64,000 nucleotides of DNA from Aquanectria penicillioides (lineage: Eukaryota > Ascomycota > Sordariomycetes > Hypocreales > Nectriaceae), in NCBI GenBank assembly GCA_003415625.1, contig PYIU01000010.1:744001-808000 (forward strand), given 5' to 3'. Positions 24,901-35,279 of the stretch are shown here, in pieces. Every line of letters begins with the position of its first letter. Position 1 is the stretch's first letter. The position numbers and the translations under genes are program-made. Below the pieces are notes generated by a model, which did not search any database, was not told the origin of the DNA, and was given only the letters and a program-made list of their open reading frames with translations.

Positions 24901-25936
24901 TGACTTTGACGAAGCTTTTGCCTCACGTATTCACATGAGCCTCTACTACCCTGAGTTGGATGAAGAGAAGACTCTCAAGGTCTTCAAGCTCAACCTCGAA
25001 CTTATTAAGCAGCGATTCGAAAACCAAGGTCGCAAAATCATCTTTGACGAGTCTTCGATTGAGTTCTTTGCACGCCAACATTTCCTCGAGCACAAGTACA
25101 ATCGGTGGAACGGTCGCCAGATTCGTAACGCATGCCAGACAGCCCTCGCGTTGGCCGAGTTTGACGCTCAAGGAGGTGACATTGCAGTCGAAGTGGACAA
25201 GAATGCAGTGGTCACCCTACAACTCAAGCATTTCAAGACTGTTCAGAATGCTTATCTCGACTTTGGCAAATATCTTGGCGATATTCGAGGGACGCAGGGA
25301 GACCGCAGGGCTATCGACTACAAGCTTCGTGCGAGAACAGATACGCCATACGAGACTAGGCCGAGTCGGTTTGCACAAAAGGCAGACAGCTACCGATCAG
25401 GAGGCGAAGATTGGCACCCAAGCTCTCAGGGCTCCAACTCGCAATATCAGTCTCAGGGAGACCCATTCCAGCCTGTAGTATCCCAGGGTTATCAAGATAT
25501 GAGCATGGGGCAGATGCAAGGGCAATATCACTCGCAAATTATGCAGCAGCAGCAACAGCAAGCACCACAATTCATGAACAGCTCACCCAACAACCAAGGA
25601 CTCAACAGCCAAGCAATGTTTGGGCAGGTTAATCAACAATCTCAGAATGACCCTCGCATGTTCCAAAGCCAGCAAGGGCAGCTGGACTCGCAGCGAGGAT
25701 TCCACCAAAGTCAGGGTAGTGGGAACATGCAGCCGGGGATGAACTTTAACGGGTCTCCTATTCCACGGCAGGTTCAAGTCCAGCAATTGTCATACAACCC
25801 GATGAATCAAGGAAACCAACCCCCGACCATTTCCATGTCAGACTCATCGATTCAGGGATCATTTGGAGCGGGATCTAGCAGCGGACAAGTTAATCAGGGC
25901 GGCATGCCATTTTCAGGGAATGAAACCGGTAGATGA
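21945..25936 (+). CDS. AAA+ ATPase with N-terminal fungal domain and Q/N-rich tail; one apparent base deletion
   Basis: Six exons: 21945-24116, 24193-24381, 24431-24490, 24540-24587, 24634-24789 and 24840-25936. N-terminus is acidic with an E/K-rich low-complexity stretch (about 23090-23230). A conserved domain follows (LWHFYKPGAEVVD, MGVTLDTRDEIDSQVVVDF; DUF7025 from memory), then the AAA core: Walker A HGAPGVGKT, Walker B CILLLDEADVFL, sensor FLTTNR and arginine-finger region FDEAFASRIH. The tail is rich in Gln, Asn, Ser and Gly with a Q6 run. Exon lengths sum to 3722 nt, one short of a full frame. Conserved TYRVFGFVLRSRKW lies one frame off from the preceding SLILSPRPLADTQTPE, so a base seems missing near 24025-24050 (run AAACCCCGGAAA). 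Either the gene is broken or this is a sequence error. Biological role unknown; related proteins are generic fungal AAA ATPases. Confidence 0.8.
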
Positions 25937-26089
25937 AGAATTGCTATTTCCGAGAACTAAACAACTTGATGGAATGAACGTAAAGTCCGAGCAGATTTCT
26001 GTAACCCAAAAAGTTGAACTTTGTTCTCCTAGTCTACTTCTATATGAATTTGTTATTACTAGTCAATTGGTTCCGATCAGTCCATCCAT

Positions 26090-27364
26090 CTATGCTTGAA
26101 CCTGTAATATCACTAGTCGGTACTCGGTTTCCAGCAATCGACATGGTGGTTCATTGAGTTCTTGATATGACTCTTGCCATTTGTGAAGTCGTAGCTGAAG
26201 TGCCTTGTGGCCTTTTCGGTTCGCAAACTTCTTTGAAGTATGAATCTCGGACATTAAGCGGTATAACTCAAACGGCAAATGTTCAGGCGCATCGGGCATT
26301 GACGCGTCAATCGTCTTGTCGGGGATGGCAACAGGGAGATTGTCAGCTACCGCTCTTTTCCGATCGAGTGTGTACGCTGACCAGAATAGACGGCGCTTGT
26401 AGGCCGTGTCGCACACCTTGTGAAGCCCAAGATCGACAGCGATGCGGACTGCAAGGCCTCCCAAGGCCCATACATCTGTATATTGGCCCTCAATCATGGA
26501 GGCAAATTGACCCAGGATAACCACGGCTTCAAGATATTGCAACATGTCCACGCTGGGGCCGTCTTGAAACCATGCTTCCAGGTATGACAACGCGGTTCTA
26601 TATAGACCCGTAGCCTTTGACGATGACGCAGGAGAAATATGAACGGCTGTCGTCACCAAGATGGTTGTGATGAAGAATGCAGAATATGCCGAGCCAATTT
26701 CGTATGTTCGGCGTAAATGGCCATGAATGGCTAATGAAGTGGTAAAGGGAAGCGCCGGAAGTATATCTTGGCAATATCTAGTGCAAACACGCTGAGCAAT
26801 TGAAATATCTGGAAGAGCCACGGGTTCGGGTAACGATTCTCCTCTCGGAGGGCTTAGAGCTGCCATGCTCAAAATAAGACTCTGCAAAACACCCGTGTGC
26901 ATCTGACCCGTGCCTTGCACTGTCAAGGCCGATAGAGAAACATGGCCAAGATCTTGCACGAGGGATTTGACCTTGGAGCCACTCTCTGAAGATGACGAGC
27001 TCGTGAATAGATTTTCAATCAGAGACTCTGACGCAGAAGCTGGCGATAGAGCATGCGATAGTGCGCTGTTCGATGGTAGCCGAGGGAGAGATTCCGACCG
27101 AACAACGTACTGATCGCCGGATATCCGAGTGCGTGCATCCTCAAGCTTTCGCCGTAGCTCCTCAACCCGGTCCTCGAGACTTCGGACGTAGCTTCGGGGA
27201 AGGGATGTTTCGATGTCGACATCTGATATCAAGCACTCTTCATTTGCGTTGAGACAACTTGGACAGGGTACTAGGTTAGTCGTGTCGCACTTTTGTCTCC
27301 TCCTGCGACAACGATCGCACACAGGAATAGCCTGCGGACGTTTAAGGGATTCCCTACCCACCAT
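26090..27364 (-). CDS. Zn2Cys6 transcription factor, C-terminally truncated
   Basis: Single exon of 424 codons. The binuclear cluster is near the start: CDRCRRRRQKC then a seven-residue loop and CPSCLNANEEC, followed by a coiled-coil linker (SYVRSLEDRVEELRRKLED). The middle contains a fungal regulator domain (ALGGLAVRIAVDLGLHKV, KRRLFWSAYTLDRK). The protein ends abruptly at LETEYRLVILQVQA, where homologues of this layout usually continue for another 150-250 residues with a loop of the type LYRPSP. Nothing similar is readable in any frame downstream; the sequence there belongs to the 3' side of the convergent AAA+ gene, whose stop is only 154 bp away. A breakpoint near 26098 is therefore likely. 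DNA binding and dimerisation parts are intact, so it could act as a dominant fragment or be non-functional. Confidence 0.72.
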   Translation of the reverse strand: MVGRESLKRPQAIPVCDRCRRRRQKCDTTNLVPCPSCLNANEECLISDVDIETSLPRSYVRSLEDRVEELRRKLEDARTRISGDQYVVRSESLPRLPSNSALSHALSPASASESLIENLFTSSSSSESGSKVKSLVQDLGHVSLSALTVQGTGQMHTGVLQSLILSMAALSPPRGESLPEPVALPDISIAQRVCTRYCQDILPALPFTTSLAIHGHLRRTYEIGSAYSAFFITTILVTTAVHISPASSSKATGLYRTALSYLEAWFQDGPSVDMLQYLEAVVILGQFASMIEGQYTDVWALGGLAVRIAVDLGLHKVCDTAYKRRLFWSAYTLDRKRAVADNLPVAIPDKTIDASMPDAPEHLPFELYRLMSEIHTSKKFANRKGHKALQLRLHKWQESYQELNEPPCRLLETEYRLVILQVQA

Positions 27365-27796
27365 GGCAAAGAAATGAAGCTACAGGAAAGTGGGAAATCT
27401 GAAATATTGCGCAGTCAGTGCCGAAATAGGGAGTGACGGAGTTGGTATAGGGTGAGGATGGGGGGATGCGGGAGCCTCGCTCATTCGTTATCTATGCATA
27501 TATCCGAGCAACTTGTGGAGCATCATGAAGCGGAGTCTCGACAGACTAACTGTCGAGTCATGGAGGTCAAGTGGCGATGCTTTCTTTGCTCATGAAGATT
27601 GATATTGGTTGCGCACTCAGCCGTCCGAAATCAGTGGACAGGTTTCTTTTAATCCGAGGACGTCGTCATAATGTGACAGGAACTAACACCTGTCGATGGC
27701 AAGGTGAAAGAGGATAGCCATCAAACCACGGACGTCTTCAGCTTGACTGCGGCACGGTGAAAGCATTGTTGAGCTTAGGCTCTGATTTTATTCACA
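27365..27796. promoter_or_regulatory. Shared promoter region of two divergent Zn2Cys6 regulators
   Basis: 432-bp gap between the two regulator starts. No ORF with motifs. It probably carries both promoters; isolated CGG/CCG triplets occur but no clearly spaced pair was found. Confidence 0.4.
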
Positions 27797-29608
27797 ATGT
27801 CAGAACTATCGGCATCTCCGGCCTGTATGAAATGCAGGACTCACCGCGTCAAATGCGACAAGGCTCAGCCGATATGTGGTCGCTGTCTCCGTCTCGGCCA
27901 CCATTGCGAGTACCCCTTCCGCAGTTCAGCAGCGGCGTACATAAGCTACGCGACGAAACTGGAGGAGGAGATTGCGAAACTTGAGATGGAGTTGGAGCAG
28001 GTACAGGCGATGGGAGATGATGGCGGTGAGACCTCGGCCCATGCAGAGACATCTCAGCTCCCCAATGTTACCACCCTATCTACCAAAGGCGCTACAGGCG
28101 AAGCAGCCCGGTACCTGGGATCTTCCAGTGGGATGGCATTCATTGAGGCAGCCATACACCTAGCTCAAGCTAGGGGCATACTTGACGGCCAAGATGAGGA
28201 TCCAGTGGCTGTGGAACCACAATTGATAGCTTTACCGCACGGTCTTCTGGATGGATTGGTGGATACAAGTTCGTTGGTAACGATTCCGCCCAGAGCCGCT
28301 ATGCGCGATCTCTTTGATGCTTTTGTTATTGCTCAGTGGCAGTATTGCATCATTAACACCTCCGAATTCGAAGCTTATTTAGACCGTTACTACGACACTG
28401 ATACTGATAAATCGTCTGACTTTACGGCCACTGCAGTCCTGCATCTCGTACTTGCGACAACGCTGCACCTTTCTGGCGCAAACGACGGCAACGTAGCAGT
28501 ATCCAACTTGGCCGCTGCTCACCACGAACATGCCATGGGAATGCTAGGCAGTATTGGCCAAGACAATAAGCTTGAAAGGCTTCAGGTTATGCTGTTGCTT
28601 CTCTTACTTTCCATGTACAACCCTCAGAAGCCAGTCGTCTGGCATCTACTTGGCGTCGCAATACGTGCTGCTTTAGCTCTTCGGTTGCATTCTGAGGAGG
28701 GAATAGGGATAACTGCATTCACATTTGGCGTCCCTGAAGACCTTCCGCGACGCCTCTTTTGGTCACTATACAGCATTGACCGCGCTGTCGGTCACACACT
28801 GGGGCGGCCAACAGCTATTCAGGACTCGTACATCACATGCTATTTGCCTGGAATCACGTCACCAGATATTTCCATGACACAGAAGATTACCAACCACTGC
28901 TTCCTTCTGCGTCGTCTTCAAAGCGAGGTAGCGGATACGCTTTACCAACGCACATCGGATTTCACTCCGACCTACATCGCCAATGTTCACACCCGTCTTG
29001 ATTCCTGGTTTCAGGAAAGCCCCGTTCAGGATATTGAACACGTCGTGGAATGGTTCCAGCTATCATACTATAACCTCTGCATGTTTCTCCATCGCCCGTC
29101 TCCTGCAAACCCCAAGCCTAGCTCTGAGGACCTTGGCCAGTGTTTCAATGCCGCCTCATGCGTTATTCAGATCTATACGCGGATAGACGAGCGCGGTGGC
29201 AATGATACAACCTGGATGGCAGTTCACTGGCTGTTCCTTGCCGCCGTTACCCAGCTTTTTACCTTGTGGACTGATAAGAACTTGCGTCAAAAGGCTGACT
29301 GGATACGCATTATTGACGACGTACAATGCTCAACAATGATTCTCTCCGCTATGACGGAGCGATGGAAATCTGGGCGGAAAATGTTGCGGCTCTATCGGCG
29401 ACTGTCAAAAGGGACGCTCTTGAAATACGCGCAGGCTGAGAGTATGGAAATAGAATCACCAACAGAAGTTGGACCAAGCAACGAAGGGATGCCGTCTCAA
29501 CAAGGGGATGCAGACATGCCTGACACGTTTGGACTCAATGATACGTTGCTAGACACTGACATGCTGTTTTGGTTGAATGCGGAGACGATGGATTACACTC
29601 TGTTCTAG
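27797..29608 (+). CDS. Zn2Cys6 fungal-specific transcription factor
   Basis: Intronless gene of 603 aa. The DNA-binding cluster is canonical C-x2-C-x6-C-x6-C-x2-C-x6-C near residues 10-37 (CMKCRTHRVKCDKAQPICGRC), followed by a coiled coil (YATKLEEEIAKLEMELEQV). The middle-homology region of fungal regulators is present: VWHLLGVAIRAALALRLHSE and LPRRLFWSLYSIDRAVGHTLGRP. The C-terminus has an acidic patch ending in MDYTLF, a possible activation region. Length and architecture are normal. Such proteins bind CGG-type sites in the nucleus and control metabolic or stress genes. It is divergent from the truncated regulator, so each may affect the shared promoter. Targets cannot be inferred. Confidence 0.88.
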   Translation: MSELSASPACMKCRTHRVKCDKAQPICGRCLRLGHHCEYPFRSSAAAYISYATKLEEEIAKLEMELEQVQAMGDDGGETSAHAETSQLPNVTTLSTKGATGEAARYLGSSSGMAFIEAAIHLAQARGILDGQDEDPVAVEPQLIALPHGLLDGLVDTSSLVTIPPRAAMRDLFDAFVIAQWQYCIINTSEFEAYLDRYYDTDTDKSSDFTATAVLHLVLATTLHLSGANDGNVAVSNLAAAHHEHAMGMLGSIGQDNKLERLQVMLLLLLLSMYNPQKPVVWHLLGVAIRAALALRLHSEEGIGITAFTFGVPEDLPRRLFWSLYSIDRAVGHTLGRPTAIQDSYITCYLPGITSPDISMTQKITNHCFLLRRLQSEVADTLYQRTSDFTPTYIANVHTRLDSWFQESPVQDIEHVVEWFQLSYYNLCMFLHRPSPANPKPSSEDLGQCFNAASCVIQIYTRIDERGGNDTTWMAVHWLFLAAVTQLFTLWTDKNLRQKADWIRIIDDVQCSTMILSAMTERWKSGRKMLRLYRRLSKGTLLKYAQAESMEIESPTEVGPSNEGMPSQQGDADMPDTFGLNDTLLDTDMLFWLNAETMDYTLF

Positions 29609-29664
29609 CGAAAGACTCGTTGAATTGACACGTATCTATTCTACCTGTATCGATGCAACTAAGC

Positions 29665-30390
29665 TCACTGTGTTTTGAACCTGCAATTGCCCTCGGTGCT
29701 GACAGGAACCCTTCCTTCACGGTCGGTAATCTCGCACCCATCAAAACAATTCGTGTTGCAATCGCTGTCGCTCCAGCACCGCGTCAATTTGCAGTTGTAG
29801 TAGCCGTCAGCTTTGAACTTCAAGCCGAAGAAACATGCTAGATAGGTCGTGGTCGACTGCATCTTCTGGAGCTCCTTGGGGTCAGTAGTTGCTTCCTGGA
29901 GAGTCTTGCGTTCCTTCGCGGGTTGGTAGAATTCCTCCACATTGATCGGGCAAGAGTCTGCGAGTTTCTTCATTCCCTCCTCTTCCATGTTGACCCATCC
30001 AGTATAGGATACTCAGCTTCGCGTAAACATGTAGCACTCGCTGTCGATCCACTTGGAGCCTGACATGTTGCAGTTGTTCTGATCCAAGTTTTTGTAGACG
30101 ACAACCCGTGTGTTCGGTGTTTTCAAGATGACTCCAACGAGGCCCTGCTTAAATGGCGAGCTGTTTTACGAGAATATCTCTGTAGCCTGCGGCCCCACCC
30201 CGTTCCATCCAACCCAAGGCAAAGATCTGTGCGATAGGGACTCAGTCATCTGCGACTGTCCGGATGCCGGACTGCTCTAGCTGTGCGACTGCATTAGCTA
30301 GATTGAAATCGATGGATTTGTCACCATACAATCGACCAAGTAGGTTCTCCATATTCGTGATAGAACCTTGGAAGATGGCCCCAAGCCAAT
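29665..30390 (-). pseudogene. Decayed gene for a Cys-rich protein of unknown function
   Basis: Coding-like minus-strand sequence runs from about 30390 to 29665 in pieces. The first piece (MNWLGAIFQGSITNMENLLG, ending ...IRTVADD) hits a TGA; after it IFALGWMERGGAAGYRDIL continues in the same frame to a TAA; the next piece (GLVGVILKTPNTRVVVYKN, then NNCNMSGSKWIDSECYMF) is in another frame and hits a TGA. The last piece (29988-29665) is an open 107-codon frame with six Cys clustered in its final third (NCKLTRCWSDSDCNTNCFDG) and ends normally. The four pieces are collinear and read like one protein, so this is a gene broken by at least two stops and one shift. I do not recognise the family; Cys spacing suggests an extracellular domain. 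More minus-strand coding may lie up to 30790. Confidence 0.55.
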
Positions 30391-31430
30391 TCATACTTGA
30401 AGGTATTGTCTTTTTATTCCTCGTCGCCCAGTCTCCAGTTATTGCAGGTATTTCCTATCCTGCCAGAAATGGCTTCTTTATTTGATCCGCAGTTGGAATT
30501 TTCATGGTTCACTGTTGCTCATTGAAGCATTCGGCCGCGAAGGCCACGCTATCAAGCTTCAGAACCATGACTTTCGGCAATATCGTGATGGCACAAGCTG
30601 TCGAGTGTTTGATCTGGATTTAAAAGCGTATTTCCCGCAAGACTGGGTGTCAATATTTATCGAGTCATCAAGAAAAGCGAGTGTACCTCCCAAGGATTCA
30701 GTAGCTTCACATGTGACCACCATATAATAACTAAAGGTATCCGCGCGGAAGAAATGATAAGCGCCGTTTCCGCGTTTAGAGCCCAAAATGTCAGGGGAGC
30801 AGCGTCACAGGGCTGATGGAACATCGCGCATCCAATCAAGCACGGCTTACCTGGCAATAGTTGACTATTAATATCACGGCTAAAGCACCGAGAGTTTTAT
30901 CCTCGGCCTTAGGCTGGACATGTAAGATTTCACGCGTATTGTTCAAAGCGACATCTCCATACGGGCGCTGATTCTGAGGACCCTTCAGCCTTGAACCCAG
31001 CCTGCTCGTTCAACCGGTCGCCGCTTATCGTGACTTGACTACACCTTCGAATTAAATTTCTTCTTTGGTTTGTTCAGAAGTGTTGGCTTGAGATATAATG
31101 TGGTAAGGAATGTTGAATTAATTAAAAAGTGAGCGGAGAACTTTACAGCCAAGTTGTTCATTGTATGAGTGGAAATGATTGCATTCAATCATTGACTTGT
31201 CAGCGGTCACAGATCACAGAGACACCCAGTAATATACTCGACAGTCCTAAGATGTGCTGTATCAAGATAGGTATTCGAGACTCTTCAATGACCAGAGATG
31301 TGAAGTTCCTCAGAGGTTATGTTAGATCTATAACCTCCTTCCATAGATGTCTCGCAAACCGGTTGTCACGTCAATACAGCCATGCAAATCGTGTTTTTCG
31401 TTTGTGAATGAATTTTCTAGCCTGACGAGC
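30391..31430. other. Mostly non-coding; possible 5' continuation of the decayed gene
   Basis: A 75-codon minus-strand open frame at 30786-30559 (GAYHFFRADTFSYYMVV...) has protein-like composition and could be an upstream exon of the decayed Cys-rich gene, but no join or motif proves it. From 30860 to 31430 nothing recognisable was found on either strand. Confidence 0.3.
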
Positions 31431-33242
31431 CTAATTCATTGAGCCAGACTGGGGTGGCAAATTGGTTGGAATTACAGGCCCTGGATGGACCTTATACATG
31501 TCATCCACGTTTCCTGTTGCAGCTGGCCGGTACATCTGCGTGGGCTGCCTTACAGGAGTACTGGATTGAAGCCAAAGCCGGCCGAGCCCAGCGGGTGCAG
31601 CCTTGTATCCCGTCGCCAGATCCTCTGCATTGGTATCCACTCTTACTGAGCCGTTGAGAGCCATGTAGACGTGCTGGCCCATCCAGGACGTTACGTCAGG
31701 CGGCCCGAGGAAAATTCTGAGAAACCCGACGAGGATGGAGAGACATCCAAGGAGAATGAAAACGTAAGCAGCAGCGCGATAGCATCCAGTGAGCTTCATG
31801 GAGCGTTTTCCATGATAGAAGGGATACTGCGTCACGCCCCAATCCTTCAGTGCTCGGGAGTTGGACGTGTCCTCGGGCCCAAAGGGCTTATCAGAAGCGC
31901 CCAACACTCCTAATCGTGGACTTTTAGCGGCCTCCTCAATGACAAATGCCCAATTAGCCATGACGCCTCTCACAAAGGCGCTTACTCCTTGAGAAAGAGT
32001 CGTCTGCTGACCGTAGATGATGGCGTCGACCCAGTTCCGGAAGAAGGGTATGTCGCCGCTTCCACCAGAGGCACCAGGAGGATCTTTTGAGACAGATAGA
32101 ATTCTTGCTTCAACCATACCACCGTCCTTGTCACTAAGGCTGGAGCAGTCCTCAGTCTTTAGGGACCTTCTCACTTCCGCAACGCCAAAGCTCATCGTAT
32201 ACGTCAGTCGACGGACCACGCGCTCTCGCGTTGTGTCCTTTTTATCGCTGTACCACGACCCGATACTCGCCCACTGTATTTGAGCCTTGCCATCAGTAAC
32301 GATTCTGTAGTCCACGGCCACCGTCTGGCCATCCCAGATGTAGTTCGAAGTCCTTATCCGCATCCATCCAGTGTGGTCGCCAGTCATGTAAAACGGCCCC
32401 TTCTCCTGTGTCACGTTGGCAATCATGACGATTTCGCGGTTGAGAATCTCTCCCTCGTCAAGGGCTCGGAAGGCGCCAGAGCAGTTAGCCCATCCCATCA
32501 TCATGATGCGCAGGGGAGGCTCGCTGTCGTTAAACCCCGCGGGGCCAAAGTCGTGAAGGAAGGCTCGGTTGGCTGTACCGCCAGGAACATCGCTAAACCA
32601 TGGACTCGCGGTACCGTTTCCGACTCCTGCTATGGGCGGGTTAACTAGTCGGAATTGATCTTTATCGAGAAACTCCTGCGAGATAGCATCGACTTGAACA
32701 ACTCCAAACTTGTAGCCAATCGAGGCGGTTATGCCGGCAACTACCAAGAGGTATCGGAGAGTGACAAATGCTGGAAAAGCTCTCAGGCCGTAGATGACGG
32801 GGGCACGTGGCTGCGAGTTGAGGTATCGAGAGTAATCCAGTCCTTCGGCTCGCTTCGATTGACGAGTCGACCAGAAGTCGAAAATTTGGATGTATGCTTC
32901 GTTAAATCCGTAAGAGAGCAGCCCAAAGCCGACTCCTAGGATTGCCAACCAGGTCTGGACGCTGTATTGAGAGCCGTAGCGGAATTGTGCTTTGTTGTCG
33001 TGTTGAGAACCGCCCTGCTCGTTGGACACTCCGGCAGAGTCTGTCGGCGCGACCACGGCGTTGGCGCCGACAACAACGAGAATTCCGCCTCCTAAATAAA
33101 GAGCAGCGAGTGATGGGAGACCTAAAAGCCGTATGCGGTTGAACATTCTTGACAAAAACATAGCGAAGGAGGCGCCGGAACCAGGCTTCGACAGACCCAA
33201 GACGACGAGCAGACAGTCGCAGAGGGCGGCTCTTCTTTTCAT
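31431..33242 (-). CDS. Multi-pass membrane protein of unknown function
   Basis: Intronless gene of 603 aa starting at ATG 33242. Four strong hydrophobic segments are visible: LGLPSLAALYLGGGILVVVG, QTWLAILGVGFGLLSYGF, RYLLVVAGITASIGYKFGVV and, near the C-terminus, AAAYVFILLGCLSILVGFL. A short hydrophobic stretch at the very N-terminus may be a fifth. Between the third and fourth lies a large domain of roughly 300 residues with several N-glycosylation sequons (for example GNGTAS, WANCSG, IANVTQ), so it is probably outside the cytosol. The C-terminal tail is Pro/Gly-rich. No catalytic motif was recognised. The pattern resembles uncharacterised fungal membrane proteins common in Sordariomycetes, but I cannot name a family. 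No sign of disruption. Confidence 0.75.
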   Translation of the reverse strand: MKRRAALCDCLLVVLGLSKPGSGASFAMFLSRMFNRIRLLGLPSLAALYLGGGILVVVGANAVVAPTDSAGVSNEQGGSQHDNKAQFRYGSQYSVQTWLAILGVGFGLLSYGFNEAYIQIFDFWSTRQSKRAEGLDYSRYLNSQPRAPVIYGLRAFPAFVTLRYLLVVAGITASIGYKFGVVQVDAISQEFLDKDQFRLVNPPIAGVGNGTASPWFSDVPGGTANRAFLHDFGPAGFNDSEPPLRIMMMGWANCSGAFRALDEGEILNREIVMIANVTQEKGPFYMTGDHTGWMRIRTSNYIWDGQTVAVDYRIVTDGKAQIQWASIGSWYSDKKDTTRERVVRRLTYTMSFGVAEVRRSLKTEDCSSLSDKDGGMVEARILSVSKDPPGASGGSGDIPFFRNWVDAIIYGQQTTLSQGVSAFVRGVMANWAFVIEEAAKSPRLGVLGASDKPFGPEDTSNSRALKDWGVTQYPFYHGKRSMKLTGCYRAAAYVFILLGCLSILVGFLRIFLGPPDVTSWMGQHVYMALNGSVRVDTNAEDLATGYKAAPAGLGRLWLQSSTPVRQPTQMYRPAATGNVDDMYKVHPGPVIPTNLPPQSGSMN

Positions 33243-33903
33243 GTTTTTCTCAAGTTGCCCGACCCCATTCCTTGCAGGGAGTCTTGGCAGAAGCAGCTAC
33301 TCCATGGTGTCGCCAACTGGCTGAGAGCTGCTCAGCTGAGTCTCACGCACAGCCAATCTCGGATGCGGGTGGCTTTCGAGAATCCACAAACAGGTGAATC
33401 AAGCCTGGCCAAGCAAGCCGGGTTGTCTTGGCTCTATACAGAAGGTTTAGCTGCACGCCACCGACCCGGCACGAATTGCCTACCCATCTCACTGGACTGT
33501 AGCCTACTTCAATGACGCATGACAAGGACTAGAGACAATGCTTAATAATAGGGTGTGAGGCGTCTAATTTCACGCTATTTTTGAAGTGTAAAAGTCCGGC
33601 GCTCGTCGCGGCTGCCTGTGTGGCAAAAACGGGAGTCCACATCGCCAAGAACATAGCCTGTGTTCAGATCCACCACGATAAGACAGCTTCTATTGACCTA
33701 CGACATCTTGGACAAATAAATGAAAGGTACTAAATACAGATGGCTGACCGCTCGGAAGATCTGTCTTATCCTAATATTCCTCACATCTTGATCCACGCGC
33801 TATTGAATGCAGCCCTTAGTGCTTCTCCACCAACTCTCTCTTCTGGTTTCTTACGAGCGTCCTCAATCAACCCAACATCCAACGCAAGTTGTTCAATGCC
33901 TTC
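33243..33903. other. Intergenic, no gene recognised
   Basis: Upstream region of the membrane-protein gene and 3' flank of the decayed HET-like gene. Only short motif-less frames are present on both strands. Confidence 0.45.
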
Positions 33904-35279
33904 CTAAATGCACATGCTAATTCTGTGCAAGTGCGAATGCCCACCGCAAGCCTTCTTAATGGCGATGATCCCGATGTAGTGGGTCATGTCCCCGTTCCAA
34001 TGTCGGGCTGGCCCGACGCCGATTGAGAGAACATAGATGTCATCGCCGTATTTCTCAAGTAGCCTTTCGGCTAGAATCCTGTTGCTAAAATCATACAACA
34101 AAGTCTCGGATGCTAGTTCATCCATTACTCCTTTGAAGTATTCTGCTTTATCTGACTTGATTTCTTGAGACTTATACCATCGGCTGTCTGGGCCGCGTTC
34201 ACGTCGCGCCATCCGCTCGTAGAAATCACCTAGCTTAGTATTTGGAATTCTAATCGTGGCAAGTGGTTCGACCCGATCATGAAACCGTGTCATTTTGTTG
34301 GGAATGAGTGTGTGCTCACGGATGGCCTAGTAAGTGCCTCGGGACACTTCCCTTGTAAACAAATCCCTATGCCAGAGCAGCATTGCGGCGATTGAGCTCG
34401 GCAGCCAACTGAAACGAGAGCAGGGAATTTGTGTAGGTTCGGTCGGGATTTTTGGCTTGACTTACTTTGATGTCAAACACACCTGCGTTAAGCCATAAAA
34501 CTGGGTCTTCCTCGTACAGAGCCCATCCTTTGCGACAAAAGTCCCGATCTTGTCATGTTTCCATGTCAGGGTTAAGAACAGTTCCTGGAGAGTCCAGATG
34601 TCCGGGAACCAGAAATACCCCATCAGAGTGTCAACAAAGGCGGCTATGCATTGAAGCTCATTCTCATTCAGCATGATATCAAGTGGCAATTCCAATGTGA
34701 AAACCCCCATTACCTAATTAGTGGTGGTTTTTGTGTGTACCCATTTTTGGATATACTTTGCATCGAGGAGGTGATGTCTTCGTTCGATAGGCTGCCAAGC
34801 CATATAAAAATGCGAGTCGCTCTGTGGAAGATCGAAGCTTGCTTACCGAGCCCCTGCATCTTGAGTTTTGCGGCGACATTAAGCCAAAGCCAGTCGGTTT
34901 TTATTACCCCTTGGCTGTCGTCAATCGAGTGAATGTTGTATTCAACAGCAGAGCGAAGGGCTGCCTCGAACTCTGCTACCGTAAACCAAGACGGATAAAT
35001 GGGAAAGTTTTCCCAATAGATCCCGTTGATCTTTACCTTGGGTTCATTTGACAATTTCCAGCGTCCCGAGGTATATGAAAAGGCATCATACGCAGCTTTG
35101 CATACACCGTTGTAGCATAGCTTGTCGTCGACTTGATACGCCGTCATCGTGGGGAGGTGGAGTAGCCTATCTGGCCACTCAGGCCTGGCGTCATCGTGGA
35201 TATATATAGTCGTGGTATGCGGGTTGAGCTTTCGATGTTTGAGCTGATGTCTTCGAATCATCCGCTTCAGAACAACCAT
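33904..35279 (-). pseudogene. Decayed HET-like (heterokaryon incompatibility) gene
   Basis: Minus-strand pieces that read as one diverged HET-type protein. Piece 1 (35279-34712) has YDAFSYTSGRWKL, VKINGIYWENFPIYPSWFT, a diverged WLWLNVAAKLKMQ where homologues have the WxDxxCI core, and IFHRATRIFIWLG. It stops at a TAA; piece 2 (34710-34462) continues one frame off with YFWFPDIWTLQELFL, a strong family motif, and ends near a GTAAGT donor. A short acceptor-bounded piece (LAAELNRRNAALA) then hits a stop at about 34350. Piece 3 (34293-33904, 129 codons) is open to the end (KLGDFYERMARRERGPDS, YDFSNRILAERLLEKYGDD). The breaks and the altered core indicate a pseudogene, though piece 3 could be a separate small gene. 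It lies next to an intact HET gene of a different subtype, so local duplication is not evident. Confidence 0.6.
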
